Positions 17,599-26,753 of a DNA stretch of 64,000 nucleotides are shown here, one piece after another. The notes under the pieces were generated by a model, which worked only from the letters and a program-made list of their open reading frames with translations, was not told where the DNA came from and did no database searches. How positions within the stretch are numbered: the first letter of the stretch is position 1; each line of letters starts with the position of its first letter. Source of the DNA: Micromonospora olivasterospora (GTDB lineage: Bacteria > Actinomycetota > Actinomycetes > Mycobacteriales > Micromonosporaceae). Position numbers and translations under genes: made by a program. The DNA lies in NCBI RefSeq assembly GCF_007830265.1, contig NZ_VLKE01000001.1, forward strand, positions 3,162,001-3,226,000. Reading direction: 5' to 3'.

Positions 17599-18477
17599 TC
17601 AGGCCGGCTGCGGGGCGTCCGACTCGGCCAACACGACCTCCCACGCCTCCACGCCGCGGTCGGTGACCGTGGTCGGCGACTCCAGGTGGTACGCCCCGCT
17701 GGGCAGGACGCCCGCGCCGCCGTGGCGCTCCAGCACGGCGAGCTGGGCGGCCACGTCCTCGCCCTGGTGGTTCACCTGCACCCGCCGCCAGAAGTCGAAG
17801 CCGCCCGAGTCGACCAGCGCCGCCCGGTCGTACAGCACGCACCCGCCGATCCAGGAGACCTTGTACGCCCGCCACGCCCCCGGCGGCAGGCGCAGCTTCT
17901 CGGTGACGTGCAGCAGGTTCGCCGCCGGGTGGATGGCCGACCGGTGCCACTCCCGGGTGCCGGGGCGGACCCGCTCCGGCACGGGCCGGCCCACCCACTC
18001 CTCGTAGTGCCCGTGCGTCTCCGGGCGGACGTCGTCGACGTACGACAGGCCGTGCACGGCATTGCCGACGAAGCCGCAGCCCAGCTCGCCGATCGCGGTG
18101 ACCAGCCGGCGCAGGGTGCCCGGCTCCAGCCAGACGTCGTCGTCGAGGCAGAGCACGTACCGGGCCGCGGACAGGTCGAGCAGGTACGCCCGGTGCTCGG
18201 CCAGCCCGCGCCGGGGCAGCCGACGGGTCAGCAGGACCGGGTGGCCCCGGTGGCGCAGCGCGCGCACCATCGTCGCCGCCGCCGGGTGGGCGTACGCGGG
18301 AAGGTCGTCGGACTGGTCGCTGACCACCACTCCGAACCCGGGCACGCCCTCCTGCGCGGCCAGCCCGGAGAGCGTGACCGCCAGCTCGGCGGGGCGGTTG
18401 CAGGTCGGGATCAGCACGTCGAGTTGCCGTTCCCGGCGGAACCGCGCGGCGGTGCCGAGGTCGAGCGGCCGGTTCAC
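17599..18477 (-). CDS. Glycosyltransferase family 2
   Basis: 292 residues from a GTG that overlaps the stop of the HldE-like gene (GTGA). GT-A fold: QLDVLIPTCNRPAELAVTLS, FGVVVSDQSDD, and the metal-binding LCLDDDVWLEPG (DDD). A later acidic segment VNHQGEDVAAQLAVLERHG corresponds to the ED of the general-base region. The longer reading frame that extends to 20661 is a shadow of the HldE-like gene. Translational coupling to that gene and convergence with the GT9 gene (3 bp apart) tie it to the same glycan pathway. Acceptor unknown. Confidence 0.88.
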   Translation of the reverse strand: MNRPLDLGTAARFRRERQLDVLIPTCNRPAELAVTLSGLAAQEGVPGFGVVVSDQSDDLPAYAHPAAATMVRALRHRGHPVLLTRRLPRRGLAEHRAYLLDLSAARYVLCLDDDVWLEPGTLRRLVTAIGELGCGFVGNAVHGLSYVDDVRPETHGHYEEWVGRPVPERVRPGTREWHRSAIHPAANLLHVTEKLRLPPGAWRAYKVSWIGGCVLYDRAALVDSGGFDFWRRVQVNHQGEDVAAQLAVLERHGGAGVLPSGAYHLESPTTVTDRGVEAWEVVLAESDAPQPA

Positions 18478-20390
18478 GCCGGCCTGCCCCGCACGGGCGC
18501 GGTGGTGCCCCGGCGGGCCGGCGCCCGGTCGGCGTCGCGCGGCCCGCCGTCCGGGCCCTCGGCGGCGCGCCGGCCGTCGACCTGGTTCCGGCCGTCGACT
18601 CGGCTCCGGCCGTCGGTCTGGTTCCGGGCGTTGGCCCGACTCCGGCCGTCGGCCCGGTCCCGGCCGTACGCGCCGTCCCGGCCGTTGGCGCGGATCCGCT
18701 CGATGATCGCCGAGGTGGAGCGGTCCGGCACGTATCCGAGGGTGCGGACCTGACCGCCGAGGCGGCGCACCAGCGGCGCCTCCGGGACCATCTCCGGCGG
18801 GTAGTCGCCGCCCTTGACGTACACGTCCGGGCGGACCGCCTCGATCAGCTCCGCCGGGGAGTCCTCCTCGAAGACGACCACATGGTCGACGCACGCGAGC
18901 GCGGCGAGCAGGGTGACGCGGTCCTCGACCGGGTTGACCGGGCGGTCCGGCCCCTTCAGCCGGCGGACGCTGCCGTCGGAGTTCACGGCGACCACCAGCA
19001 GGTCGCCGAGCGCCCGCGCCTGCTCCAGGTAGCGCACGTGCCCCGGGTGCAACACGTCGAAGCAGCCGTTGGTGAAGACCACCGAGCGGCCCTCGCCGCG
19101 GTGGGTGGCCACGATGAGGGCCAGCTCCTCCGGGGAGACCGGCACCCGGTTCCCGGTGTCGGCGCCGCCGGCGCCGAGCGCCGCCAGCAGGTCCTCGCGC
19201 CGGCACACGCAGGTACCGGTGTCCGACACGGTGATGGTGGCCGCGAGCTGGGCGAGTTGGGCGGCGGTCGGCAGCGGCGCGTCGGCGGCCAGGGCCAGCG
19301 TCATCGCCGCCAGGTACGCGTCGCCCGCTCCCACGGCGTGGCTGGCCGGTACGGGGGTGCTGTGGCTGCGCCGCGGCTCGCCGTCCGTGCCGCCGACCAC
19401 CGCGCCGTCGGTGTCCAGGGTCACCGCCACCACGTCCGCGCCCGTGTGCGCGCGCAGCTCGGCGAGGCGCGCCTGGGCCAGCAGGGCCCGGTCCACCCCG
19501 TCGCCGGCCCTCGCGTCCACGCCGGCACCGGTGACGCTGAGCCCGTCGCCGGTCACCGTCACCCTCTCCTCGCCGGGCGTCGGCTCGCCGGTCAGGCCCG
19601 TGGGGCGCCCGAGGCCGCCGGGCGCGGTCCCCACGCTCAGCTCCGACGGTCCGTCCGCCGGGTCGACCCCCGGATGGTCCAGGTGCAGGTGCGAGTCGGT
19701 ACGGGAGGCCGCCCGTGCCAGCAGCCGGGTCGCCTCGGCGAAGCTCGGCGTGACCACGGTCGGAGCGAGGCCCCGCCAGTCGGCGAGGTCGTGCGCGTCC
19801 AGCGCGACGGTGGCGTACCGCTCGCGGGCGGCGACCAGCCAGGCGCGTACCGGCGCGGGCAGCGCGCCGAGCCCGTAGTCGCAGACCACGAGGGTGGGCG
19901 GCTCGCCTCCGGCGGCGGCCCGCAGCTCCTCGGTGGCACACTCCAGCGCCGTCAGCAGCCGGGCCACGCCGTCGTCGTCCAGCACGTCGTCCGGGTCGCC
20001 GGAGTCCTCGCGCAGCAGGATCTGGTTGCCGGCGAGCATCCGTCGCTTCACCGGGGTCGCCCGGTGGGGCTGGCTGACCGTACGGTCCCAGACGCCGGCC
20101 CGGTCCAGGCAGTCGTGCAGCTCGTCGCCGGCCACGTCGGCGCCGACCGGGGCGACCAGGACCGCCCGGCCCCCGAGTGCGGCGACGTTGACGGCCGTGT
20201 TCGCCGCGCCGCCGGCCGCCGAGATGCGCCGGCGGAGGGTGAGGACCGGCGCGGGCGCCTCCCGGCAGAGCCGGTCCGACTCGGCGAACCGCCACTCGTC
20301 GAGCATGGCGTCGCCGATCACCAGCACGGGACGTCCCAGCCAGCTTTCCACGACGGTGGCGAGCCGGCGCTCTTCCGCTGCTGCTGCCAT
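18474..20390 (-). CDS. hldE: HldE-like bifunctional heptose-phosphate kinase / adenylyltransferase
   Basis: 638 residues. N-terminal PfkB-type kinase: VLVIGDAMLDEW, RRISAAGGAANTAVNVAALG, TLVVCDYGLGALP and the catalytic AVGAGDAYLAAM. The C-terminal nucleotidyltransferase has VVFTNGCFDVLHPGHVRYLE with the HxGH motif, and KGPDRPVNPVEDR. This is the HldE (RfaE) order: phosphorylation of heptose 7-phosphate, then transfer of AMP to give ADP-heptose. Unusual points are a Gly/Thr-rich insertion of about 60 residues in the kinase and a C-terminal hexapeptide repeat. The ATG at 20390 is supported by domain length; the frame is open further upstream. No GmhA or HldD homologue is visible nearby. Heptose as substrate is inferred from homology. 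Confidence 0.83.
   Translation of the reverse strand: MAAAAEERRLATVVESWLGRPVLVIGDAMLDEWRFAESDRLCREAPAPVLTLRRRISAAGGAANTAVNVAALGGRAVLVAPVGADVAGDELHDCLDRAGVWDRTVSQPHRATPVKRRMLAGNQILLREDSGDPDDVLDDDGVARLLTALECATEELRAAAGGEPPTLVVCDYGLGALPAPVRAWLVAARERYATVALDAHDLADWRGLAPTVVTPSFAEATRLLARAASRTDSHLHLDHPGVDPADGPSELSVGTAPGGLGRPTGLTGEPTPGEERVTVTGDGLSVTGAGVDARAGDGVDRALLAQARLAELRAHTGADVVAVTLDTDGAVVGGTDGEPRRSHSTPVPASHAVGAGDAYLAAMTLALAADAPLPTAAQLAQLAATITVSDTGTCVCRREDLLAALGAGGADTGNRVPVSPEELALIVATHRGEGRSVVFTNGCFDVLHPGHVRYLEQARALGDLLVVAVNSDGSVRRLKGPDRPVNPVEDRVTLLAALACVDHVVVFEEDSPAELIEAVRPDVYVKGGDYPPEMVPEAPLVRRLGGQVRTLGYVPDRSTSAIIERIRANGRDGAYGRDRADGRSRANARNQTDGRSRVDGRNQVDGRRAAEGPDGGPRDADRAPARRGTTAPVRGRPA
18582..18689 (-). 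repeat. Six 18-bp tandem repeats in the hldE 3' end
   Basis: Six consecutive 18-bp units (first unit ctggttccggccgtcgac) start at 18582, 18600, 18618, 18636, 18654 and 18672 with about 60-80% identity. They encode degenerate hexapeptides around DGR(S/N)x, giving a charged, probably disordered tail on the nucleotidyltransferase domain. Confidence 0.75.
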
Positions 20391-20488
20391 GTCCGTCGGG
20401 GTCCCCCGGCCGTGCCGTGTCAAACCTGGGACCACCGCCGCCGTTCCCCCTGGCCAGCCCACCTCCCCCGGCCCCGCCGGCCCCATGA

Positions 20489-21787
20489 TCAGCCAGGCTG
20501 GGCGGGGGCGGCCGCGGCGGCCGCCCAGGCGGCGTCCTCGGCCTGCTTGCGGGCCAGGCCGTCGCGGCCGTCGTAGCGGAGGAACGACGGCAGCGCGGCG
20601 GCCAACGCCGCCGTGCCGAGCACGCACAGGACCCCGCCGGAGACGATCGACCCGCCGACACCGAGCGGCGTACGGGCCACCAGGCCGGAGCGGAGCTGGC
20701 CGAGCAGCGGCCCGGTCGAGTACGACAGCATCTCGATGCCGGCGAGCCGGCCGCGCAGGTGGTCGGGGATCGTCTGGTTCCAGATGATCATGCGGAACAG
20801 GCCGGAGACCATGTCCGCCGCGCCGGCCAGCGCCAGGAAGAACAGGGCCAGCCACAGCGAGCCGACCAGGCCGAAGCCGACGATCGCCAGGCCCCAGGCG
20901 CCGGCCGCGAGCACCACCATCAGGCCGTGCCGGTGCACCCGGGAGGTCCAGCCGGAGCCGAGGGTCGCGACCAGCGAGCCGACCGCCGGAGCGGCGTAGA
21001 GCAGCCCGAGCACCGCCGGCCCGCCCAGCCTGGCCGCCATGAACGGGTACAGCGCCTGCGGCATGCCGAAGAACATGGCGTTGATGTCGACCAGGTACGT
21101 GCCGAGCAGTTCGGGGCGGCTGCGGGCGTACCGCAGGCCGGTCAGCACCGACCGCAGCGACGGGCGGTCGGCGGCCGGGGGCGGCGGCACCGCCCGCACC
21201 AGCGCCAGGCAGGCCAGCGAGAACGCGAACGTGGCCAGGTCGATGGCGTACACCCAGGCCAGGTCCACCGAGGCGATCAGCAGCCCGGCGACCGCGGGGC
21301 CGCCGAGCTGCGCCACCTGCATCCGCAGCGAGTTCAGGGCGCTCGCCGCCGGGATCTCGTCGGGCGCGACGACGCGCGGCGTCAGCCCCTCCAGGGCCGG
21401 GCGCTGCAACCCGTCCAGCGCGGCCGTCAGCGCGGCCACCAGGTAGAGCAGCCACAGCTGCGGGCTCGACCCGAGCGAGTTGACCAGCAGGGCCGCGCAG
21501 AGCAGCGTGAACCCGATCTCGCCGCCGAGCACCAGCAGCCGCCGGTCCAGGTAGTCGGCGAGGGCGCCGCCGACGAAGGCCATGACGAGCAGGGGTACGA
21601 GCTCGCAGACGCCGAGCAGGCCGACGAGCAGCGGATCGCGGGTGAGCTCGTACACCTGGTATGGCACGGTCACGTACGTGATGAACGACCCGAACCCGGA
21701 CACGCCGGCCGCCGAGAAGACCAGCCGGAAGTCCCGGGACGTGCGTAACGGCGTGACGTCCAGCGCCAGCCGGCGGAGCAGTCTCAC
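20489..21787 (-). CDS. MFS transporter (MFS_3, enterobactin-exporter-like)
   Basis: About 432 residues from a GTG at 21787. Twelve hydrophobic helices are predicted. FRLVFSAAGVSGFGSFITYV opens helix 1, GGALADYLDRRLLVLGGEI is the MFS loop 2-3 motif, and RSRPELLGTYLVDINAMFFG starts the second half. The MFS_3 group exports small molecules such as siderophores by proton antiport. The start is uncertain: an in-frame ATG at 21883 would add 32 residues of Pro/Arg-rich sequence with no better ribosome site. It is divergent from the next transporter. Substrate unknown. Confidence 0.83.
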   Translation of the reverse strand: MRLLRRLALDVTPLRTSRDFRLVFSAAGVSGFGSFITYVTVPYQVYELTRDPLLVGLLGVCELVPLLVMAFVGGALADYLDRRLLVLGGEIGFTLLCAALLVNSLGSSPQLWLLYLVAALTAALDGLQRPALEGLTPRVVAPDEIPAASALNSLRMQVAQLGGPAVAGLLIASVDLAWVYAIDLATFAFSLACLALVRAVPPPPAADRPSLRSVLTGLRYARSRPELLGTYLVDINAMFFGMPQALYPFMAARLGGPAVLGLLYAAPAVGSLVATLGSGWTSRVHRHGLMVVLAAGAWGLAIVGFGLVGSLWLALFFLALAGAADMVSGLFRMIIWNQTIPDHLRGRLAGIEMLSYSTGPLLGQLRSGLVARTPLGVGGSIVSGGVLCVLGTAALAAALPSFLRYDGRDGLARKQAEDAAWAAAAAAPAQPG

Positions 21788-21912
21788 GAGCGGATGGTGG
21801 CGGGACGACAGGGCGCTGTCGAGGGGTTTTCGGTTTTCCCGCGCCGGAGTCACCGGCGTCACCGGGCGACGGCGGGCGGGCATGTTCCGCGCCAGAAGGG
21901 AAAGAACGCGGG

Positions 21913-23589
21913 GTGACCGCCGAAGCCCAGAGTCGACCCGTGCTGACCGCCCGCCAGCTCCGACTGCTCATGTTCGGCCTGATGACCGGCATGCTGCTGG
22001 CCGCGCTGGACCAGACCATCGTCGGTACGGCGTTGCCCACCATCGTCGGCCAGTTGGGCGGAATCAACCACTACTCGTGGGTGGTCACCGCGTACCTGCT
22101 CGCCTCCACGGCCTCGACCCCGCTGTACGGCAAGATGGCCGACCTGTACGGCCGCCGCCCGGTCTTCCTCTTCTCCATCGGGACGTTCCTGCTCGGCTCG
22201 CTGCTGGCCGGGCTGTCGCAGAACATGACCCAGCTCATCCTCACCCGGGGCGTGCAGGGGCTCGGCGCCGGCGGCCTGATGACGCTCGCGTTCACGATCA
22301 TCTCGGACGTCGTGTCGCCCCGGGAGCGCGGCCGGTACCAGGGGCTGTTCGGGGCGGTCTTCGGCCTCTCCTCGGTGGCCGGGCCCCTGGTCGGCGGCTA
22401 CTTCGCCGAGACGAACTGGCGGTGGATCTTCTACATCAACGTGCCGCTGGCGATCCTCGCCATCGTCGTCTGCTACCACGTCATGCGGCTGGTCCCGTTC
22501 CAGCGCCGGGAGCACACGATCGACTGGATCGGGGCGGGCCTGCTGGTCGCCGGGGTGAGCTGCCTGCTGCTCGCGCTGAGCTGGGGCGGCACCTCGTACG
22601 CCTGGCGCTCCGGCGTCATCATCGGGCTGTTCGCGGCGGGGGCGGTGCTGGCCGCGCTCTTCCTGCTCCAGGAGTCCCGGGTCGCCGAGCCGATCCTGCC
22701 GCTGCGGCTGTTCCGCGGCGCGACGTTCGCGCTGGCCAACGCCGCCGGCTTCGTGCTCGGCCTGGTGATGTTCGGGTCGATCATCTTCATCCCGCTGTAT
22801 TTGCAGATCGTCAAGGGCTCCTCGCCGACCCGCAGCGGCCTGCTGATGCTGCCGATGATGGCCGGCATCATCGTCACCTCGATCCTCACCGGCCAGGCGA
22901 TGAGCCGGATCGGCCGGTACAAGTGGTGCCCGGTGGCGGGCACGGTCGTGCTGGTCGCCGGCATGCTGCTGTTCACCCGCCTGGCCGTGGACACCTCGCT
23001 GTGGCTGGCGTTCGGCTACATGGTGGTGATCGGCGTCGGACTGGGCCTGTGCATGCAGTCGCTGATCCTCGCCGTGCAGAACGGGGTGGCCCTCCGGGAC
23101 CTCGGCGCGGCCACCTCCTCGGCCACGTTCTTCCGGTCGCTGGGCGGGTCGTTCGGGGTGGCGATCCTCGGCGCGGTGCTGTCGTCGCAGCTCACCGGCC
23201 AGCTCGCCGACCGGCTGCCGGGCGCGATCGCCCAGCTCCCGCCCGACCAGCGGGCCGCGGTGGCGGCCCGTGGCGGGACGAACATCTCGATCAACGAGCC
23301 GTCGACGATCCTGGCCCTGCCCGGCCCGGTGCGCGCCGCCGTCCAGGCCGCGTTCGTCGACTCGCTGCACCTGGTCTTCCTCACCGCCGGGCTGGTCGCC
23401 ATCGTGGCAGTGCTGGTCACCCTGGCGCTGCCGAACGAGAAGCTGCGCGGGGCCGGGCCGCAGGGCGCCACGGGCGGGGCCGACCCGCTGGGCGGAAAGG
23501 CCCCCGCGCCGGGCGGCAAGCCGCTCACGAAGGAGTCGAAGGACGAGGCTGCCGCCGACATGCAGGCCAAGAGTCAGACCATGTTGTGA
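21913..23589 (+). CDS. MFS transporter, DHA2 (14-helix) drug-efflux type
   Basis: 558 residues from a GTG after AAGGGAAAG. Fourteen hydrophobic helices are predicted. LLAALDQTIVGTALPTIVG is motif D1, YGKMADLYGRRPVFLFSIG is motif A, and GLFGAVFGLSSVAGPLVGGY is the antiporter motif C. These mark the EmrB/QacA-like DHA2 group, which expel lipophilic drugs in exchange for protons. A long extracytoplasmic loop (NEPSTILALPGPVRAAVQAA) and a hydrophilic Gly/Lys tail follow. It ends 165 bp before the convergent NUDIX gene, with a hairpin in between. Confidence 0.9.
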   Translation: MTAEAQSRPVLTARQLRLLMFGLMTGMLLAALDQTIVGTALPTIVGQLGGINHYSWVVTAYLLASTASTPLYGKMADLYGRRPVFLFSIGTFLLGSLLAGLSQNMTQLILTRGVQGLGAGGLMTLAFTIISDVVSPRERGRYQGLFGAVFGLSSVAGPLVGGYFAETNWRWIFYINVPLAILAIVVCYHVMRLVPFQRREHTIDWIGAGLLVAGVSCLLLALSWGGTSYAWRSGVIIGLFAAGAVLAALFLLQESRVAEPILPLRLFRGATFALANAAGFVLGLVMFGSIIFIPLYLQIVKGSSPTRSGLLMLPMMAGIIVTSILTGQAMSRIGRYKWCPVAGTVVLVAGMLLFTRLAVDTSLWLAFGYMVVIGVGLGLCMQSLILAVQNGVALRDLGAATSSATFFRSLGGSFGVAILGAVLSSQLTGQLADRLPGAIAQLPPDQRAAVAARGGTNISINEPSTILALPGPVRAAVQAAFVDSLHLVFLTAGLVAIVAVLVTLALPNEKLRGAGPQGATGGADPLGGKAPAPGGKPLTKESKDEAAADMQAKSQTML

Positions 23590-23703
23590 CGGAGCGGATC
23601 GATCAGGTAACGGAATCGGGGGAATCGCCGCCTGTACGGGGGGAGCCGGAAGCCCGCCGGCTCCCGGCCGGGCGCCGGCGAACGGGGGAGGTCACCCGGC
23701 CGC

Positions 23704-23739
23704 GCCGGCCCGCCCGCGCGTGGCGTGCGGCGGGCCGGC
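23704..23739. terminator. Shared hairpin between MFS and NUDIX genes
   Basis: GCCGGCCCGCC (23704-23714) pairs perfectly with GGCGGGCCGGC (23729-23739). It sits between two converging genes and can end both transcripts. Confidence 0.65.
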
Positions 23740-23753
23740 ACCGGGCGCCCGGC

Positions 23754-24245
23754 CTACTTGAGGATCAGCCGGTTGGTCTGCTCGAAGACGTCCAGGTCGG
23801 CCAGCGTCTCGGTGATCGAGGCCGACAGCGGGGCGGGGAGTCGGTCGCGGGGGAAGAAGCCGGCGTCGGTGGTCTCGTCGGTGACCCGGGCCACGTCCCC
23901 GTCCCAGTCCTCCACCCGGAAGGCGACGGTGAAGACCTGGTACGTGTGGCCGTACATGTTGGTGTTGATCCGGTCCGGGCCGGTGTAGAGGGCGAACGCC
24001 CCGACCCGCAGAGCTCGCAGCCCGGTCTCCTCGCGCACCTCGCGCACGGCGCAGTCGGCGATCGACTCGCCAAGCTCCATCGCGCCGGCCGGCATCGCCC
24101 ACTGCCCGTTGTCCGAGCGCCGGATCAGCAGCACCCGTCCCGCGTTGTCGCGGACCACGGCGCGGGCGCCGACGAACATCAATGTGCGGTCACCGGCCAG
24201 GGCGCGCAGCTGACCCACGTACGAATCGGCCCACGAGATGCTCAC
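23754..24245 (-). CDS. NUDIX hydrolase
   Basis: 163 residues. The Nudix box GAMELGESIADCAVREVREE, followed by TGL, fits GX5EX7REUXEEXGU exactly, so the metal-dependent diphosphate hydrolase site is complete. The flanks VGARAVVRDNAGRVLLIRR and NGQWAMPAG are the usual opening strands. It hydrolyses a nucleoside diphosphate linked to another group; which one is not evident. The ORF starts at an ATG just upstream of a promoter-sized gap shared with the divergent acyl-CoA ligase relic. Confidence 0.9.
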   Translation of the reverse strand: MSISWADSYVGQLRALAGDRTLMFVGARAVVRDNAGRVLLIRRSDNGQWAMPAGAMELGESIADCAVREVREETGLRALRVGAFALYTGPDRINTNMYGHTYQVFTVAFRVEDWDGDVARVTDETTDAGFFPRDRLPAPLSASITETLADLDVFEQTNRLILK

Positions 24246-24300
24246 CCGGACAATTTACGGGGGTTCCCAACGTGTGACCGGCGACACTAGCTTGTTACCC

Positions 24301-25556
24301 ATGCGTAGCACGATGATGGACGCCCCGATCCAGGTCGCCCGGATCCTCGAACACGGCGCCACCGTGCACCACGACGCCGAGGTGGTCACCTGGACCGGCG
24401 GCGAGCCCCGTCGCATGTCGTACGCCGAGGTGGGGCGGGTCGCCGCCCGGCTGGCCCACGCGCTGCGCGACGAGTGCGGGGTCACCGGCGACGAGCGGGT
24501 CGGCACCTTCATGTGGAACAACGCAGAACACCTGGTGGCATACTTCGCCGTGCCGAGCATGGGCGCGGTGCTGCACACGCTCAACATCCGGCTCTTCCCC
24601 GACCAGGTGGCCTACATCGCCAACCACGCCGAGGACCGGGTGGTGCTGGTCGACACGACGCTCATCCCGCTGCTGGCGAAGTCGATCGGCCAGATGACCA
24701 GCGTCCGGCAGCCCTCTGCTACACCTCCGGGACCACGGGCAACCCCAAGGGGGTCGCCTACTCGCACCGGTCCATCTACCTGCACTCGCTCCAGGTCTGC
24801 CTGCCGGAGTCGTTCGGCCTCGGCCCGACCACCCGCGAGCTGGTCATCGTGCCGATGTTCCACGCCATGTCGTGGGGGCTGCCGTACGCGGCGTTCGTCT
24901 CCGGCGCGTCGGTGATCATGCCGGACCGGTTCCTCCAGGCCGCCCCGATCGCCGAGATGATCGCCGCCGAGCGGCCCACGCTGGCCGGCGCGGTGCCGAC
25001 CATCTGGACCGACCTGCTCGGCTACCTGGACGGCCGCGACGTGGACACCGCCTCGCTCAGGGAGGTGATCGTCGGCGGCTCGGCCTGCCCACCGGCGCTG
25101 ATGCACGCGTTCCACGAGCGGCACGGCATCGAGATCGTCCACGCCTGGGGGATGACCGAGATGTCCCCGCTCGGCTCGGTCGCCCGGCCGCCGGCCGGCG
25201 CGACCGGCGAGGACGCCTGGCGCTACCGGTACACCCAGGGCCGGATTCCCGCCGGGGTCGCGGCGCGCATCGTCGGCCCGTCGGGTGAACCGCTGCCCGC
25301 CGACGGGGCCTCCGTCGGCGAGCTGGAGGTCCGCGGCCCGTGGGTCACCGCCCGGTACGTCGGGGACGACGGCCCGGACCCGCCCGAGGAGCTGCGCGAG
25401 TTCCTCGCGAAGTCGGTGGCGCACTGGCAGCTGCCCGAGCGGTGGGCGTTCGTCGACGCGGTCCCGAAGACCAGCGTCGGCAAGTTCGACAAGAAGGTGC
25501 TCCGCTCCCGGTACGCCGAAGGCGGCCTGCCTGTCCGGGAGCTGACAGCGCCGTAA
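24301..25556 (+). pseudogene. Long-chain acyl-CoA ligase, two internal segments missing
   Basis: The start MRSTMMDAPIQVARILEHGA is normal for actinobacterial fatty-acyl-CoA synthetases. At about 24713 the frame jumps from QMTSVR straight to ALCYTSGTTGNPKGVAYSHR. The ~30-40 residues that normally precede this ATP-binding P-loop are gone and the frame changes. Near 25375 TARYVGDDG joins PEELREFLAKSVAHWQLPER directly. This removes the ~80-90 residues holding the TGD motif and the hinge (A7-A9) but stays in frame. The end KTSVGKFDKKVLRSRYA is intact. The total is ~418 codons against ~540 for the family, so the product cannot be a working ligase as sequenced. Assembly collapse is an alternative. 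Confidence 0.82.
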
Positions 25557-25617
25557 CGACGTCAGGCCGTTCGTCGCCTGATTGGGCAGGGGGATACTCC
25601 TGAACCTCCCTCCCCAG

Positions 25618-25654
25618 GGGCGGCCCCGGCGTTCGCACCGCGCCGGGGCCGCCC
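25618..25654. terminator. Shared hairpin between ligase relic and quinone reductase
   Basis: GGGCGGCCCCGGCG (25618-25631) pairs perfectly with CGCCGGGGCCGCCC (25641-25654) around a 9-base loop, between converging genes. Confidence 0.75.
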
Positions 25655-25742
25655 ACTCCTGCGGGATCGTCCCGCAAGACCATTGTTGCGAAACTTGTTC
25701 GGCTCTGTCCCGCCGTCGGGGAAAACAGCTGGTGAACAGGTC

Positions 25743-26753
25743 TCACTCGGTGGCGCTGACCAGCACCTTCCCGACCGTCGAGGTCTCCACCGCCTCGTGT
25801 GCGGCCCCTGCCGAGGCCAGCGAGTAGTGGTGCAGCGGCAGGCCCGCTTCCTCGCCGACCCGGATCCCGCCCTGGGCCGCCGCCGCCGCGACGTCCAGCA
25901 CCCCCTGCGCCTTGGCGGCCGTCGGAGCCGTGTAGATCAGCACGAACTGCCAGCGGGCGTTCGGCACCATCAGCGCGCGGACCGGCAGGGTCACCTCGCC
26001 CCCGCCGTCGTCGGCGTACGCGCAGACCGCCCCGCCCGGGCGCAGCACCTGCACGTCGACCGCCGCGTTGCGCGCCGGGGAGACCTCGACCACGGTGTGT
26101 ACCCCGTCGGGCGCGATCTTGCGGACCTCCTCGACGACGTCCTGCTCCCGGTAGTTGATCACGTGGGACGCGCCGGCCGCCGCCGCCAGGTTCGCCTTCT
26201 CCGGGCTGCTCACCGTGGTGATCACGCAGGCGTCGGCCCAGCGGGCGAGCTGGATCGCCGCGTTGCCGACCGCGCCCGCCCCGCCCTGCACCAGCACCGT
26301 GTGGTCGGCGAGCGCGCCCGCGTGCAGCTTGTCCGGCATGAACTCGCCGGCGGTCAGGCAGCGGTGCGCGGTCAGGAACGGGATGCCGAGGCACGCACCC
26401 AGGTCGAAGGAGGCGTCACCGAGCGGCACCGCCTGCCGGACGGGCACCACCGTGTACTCGGCGGCCGTGCCCCAGGGCCGCTGCCAGGCCGCCTCCCAGA
26501 GCCACACCCGCTCGCCGACCAGCCCCTGGTCCACGCCCTCGCCGACCGCCTCCACGACCCCGGCGCCGTCCTGGCCGGGGATCTGCCAGCCGGCCGACAG
26601 CGGCCACTGCCGGCGGGCCTTCCAGTCGGTCGGGTTCACCCCGGAGACGGCCACCCGCACCAGGACCTCGCCGGGCCCGGGCTCGGGCACCGGCCGGTCC
26701 ACGAGCTGGAGCACCGAGGGGTCGCCGTTGGTCTCGTACACGATCGCCTTCAT
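25743..26753 (-). CDS. Zinc-independent alcohol dehydrogenase / NADPH:quinone reductase-like
   Basis: 336 residues of the medium-chain dehydrogenase family. It has MKAIVYETNGDPSVLQLVD, VRVAVSGVNPTDWKARRQW (the quinone-reductase substitution for the catalytic zinc ligands), PGQDGAGVVEAVGEGV and the nucleotide loop VLVQGGAGAVGNAAIQLARW. The structural zinc Cys cluster is missing, as in QOR-type enzymes. It probably reduces quinones or enones with NADPH in the cytoplasm. The ATG is followed directly by the family start. It is convergent with the acyl-CoA ligase relic. Confidence 0.87.
   Translation of the reverse strand: MKAIVYETNGDPSVLQLVDRPVPEPGPGEVLVRVAVSGVNPTDWKARRQWPLSAGWQIPGQDGAGVVEAVGEGVDQGLVGERVWLWEAAWQRPWGTAAEYTVVPVRQAVPLGDASFDLGACLGIPFLTAHRCLTAGEFMPDKLHAGALADHTVLVQGGAGAVGNAAIQLARWADACVITTVSSPEKANLAAAAGASHVINYREQDVVEEVRKIAPDGVHTVVEVSPARNAAVDVQVLRPGGAVCAYADDGGGEVTLPVRALMVPNARWQFVLIYTAPTAAKAQGVLDVAAAAAQGGIRVGEEAGLPLHHYSLASAGAAHEAVETSTVGKVLVSATE

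Noticed and set aside
20391..22067. Upstream extension of the HldE-like frame by about 560 codons
   Set aside because: Overlaps an intact MFS gene in another frame and has no family features. The true start is at 20390.
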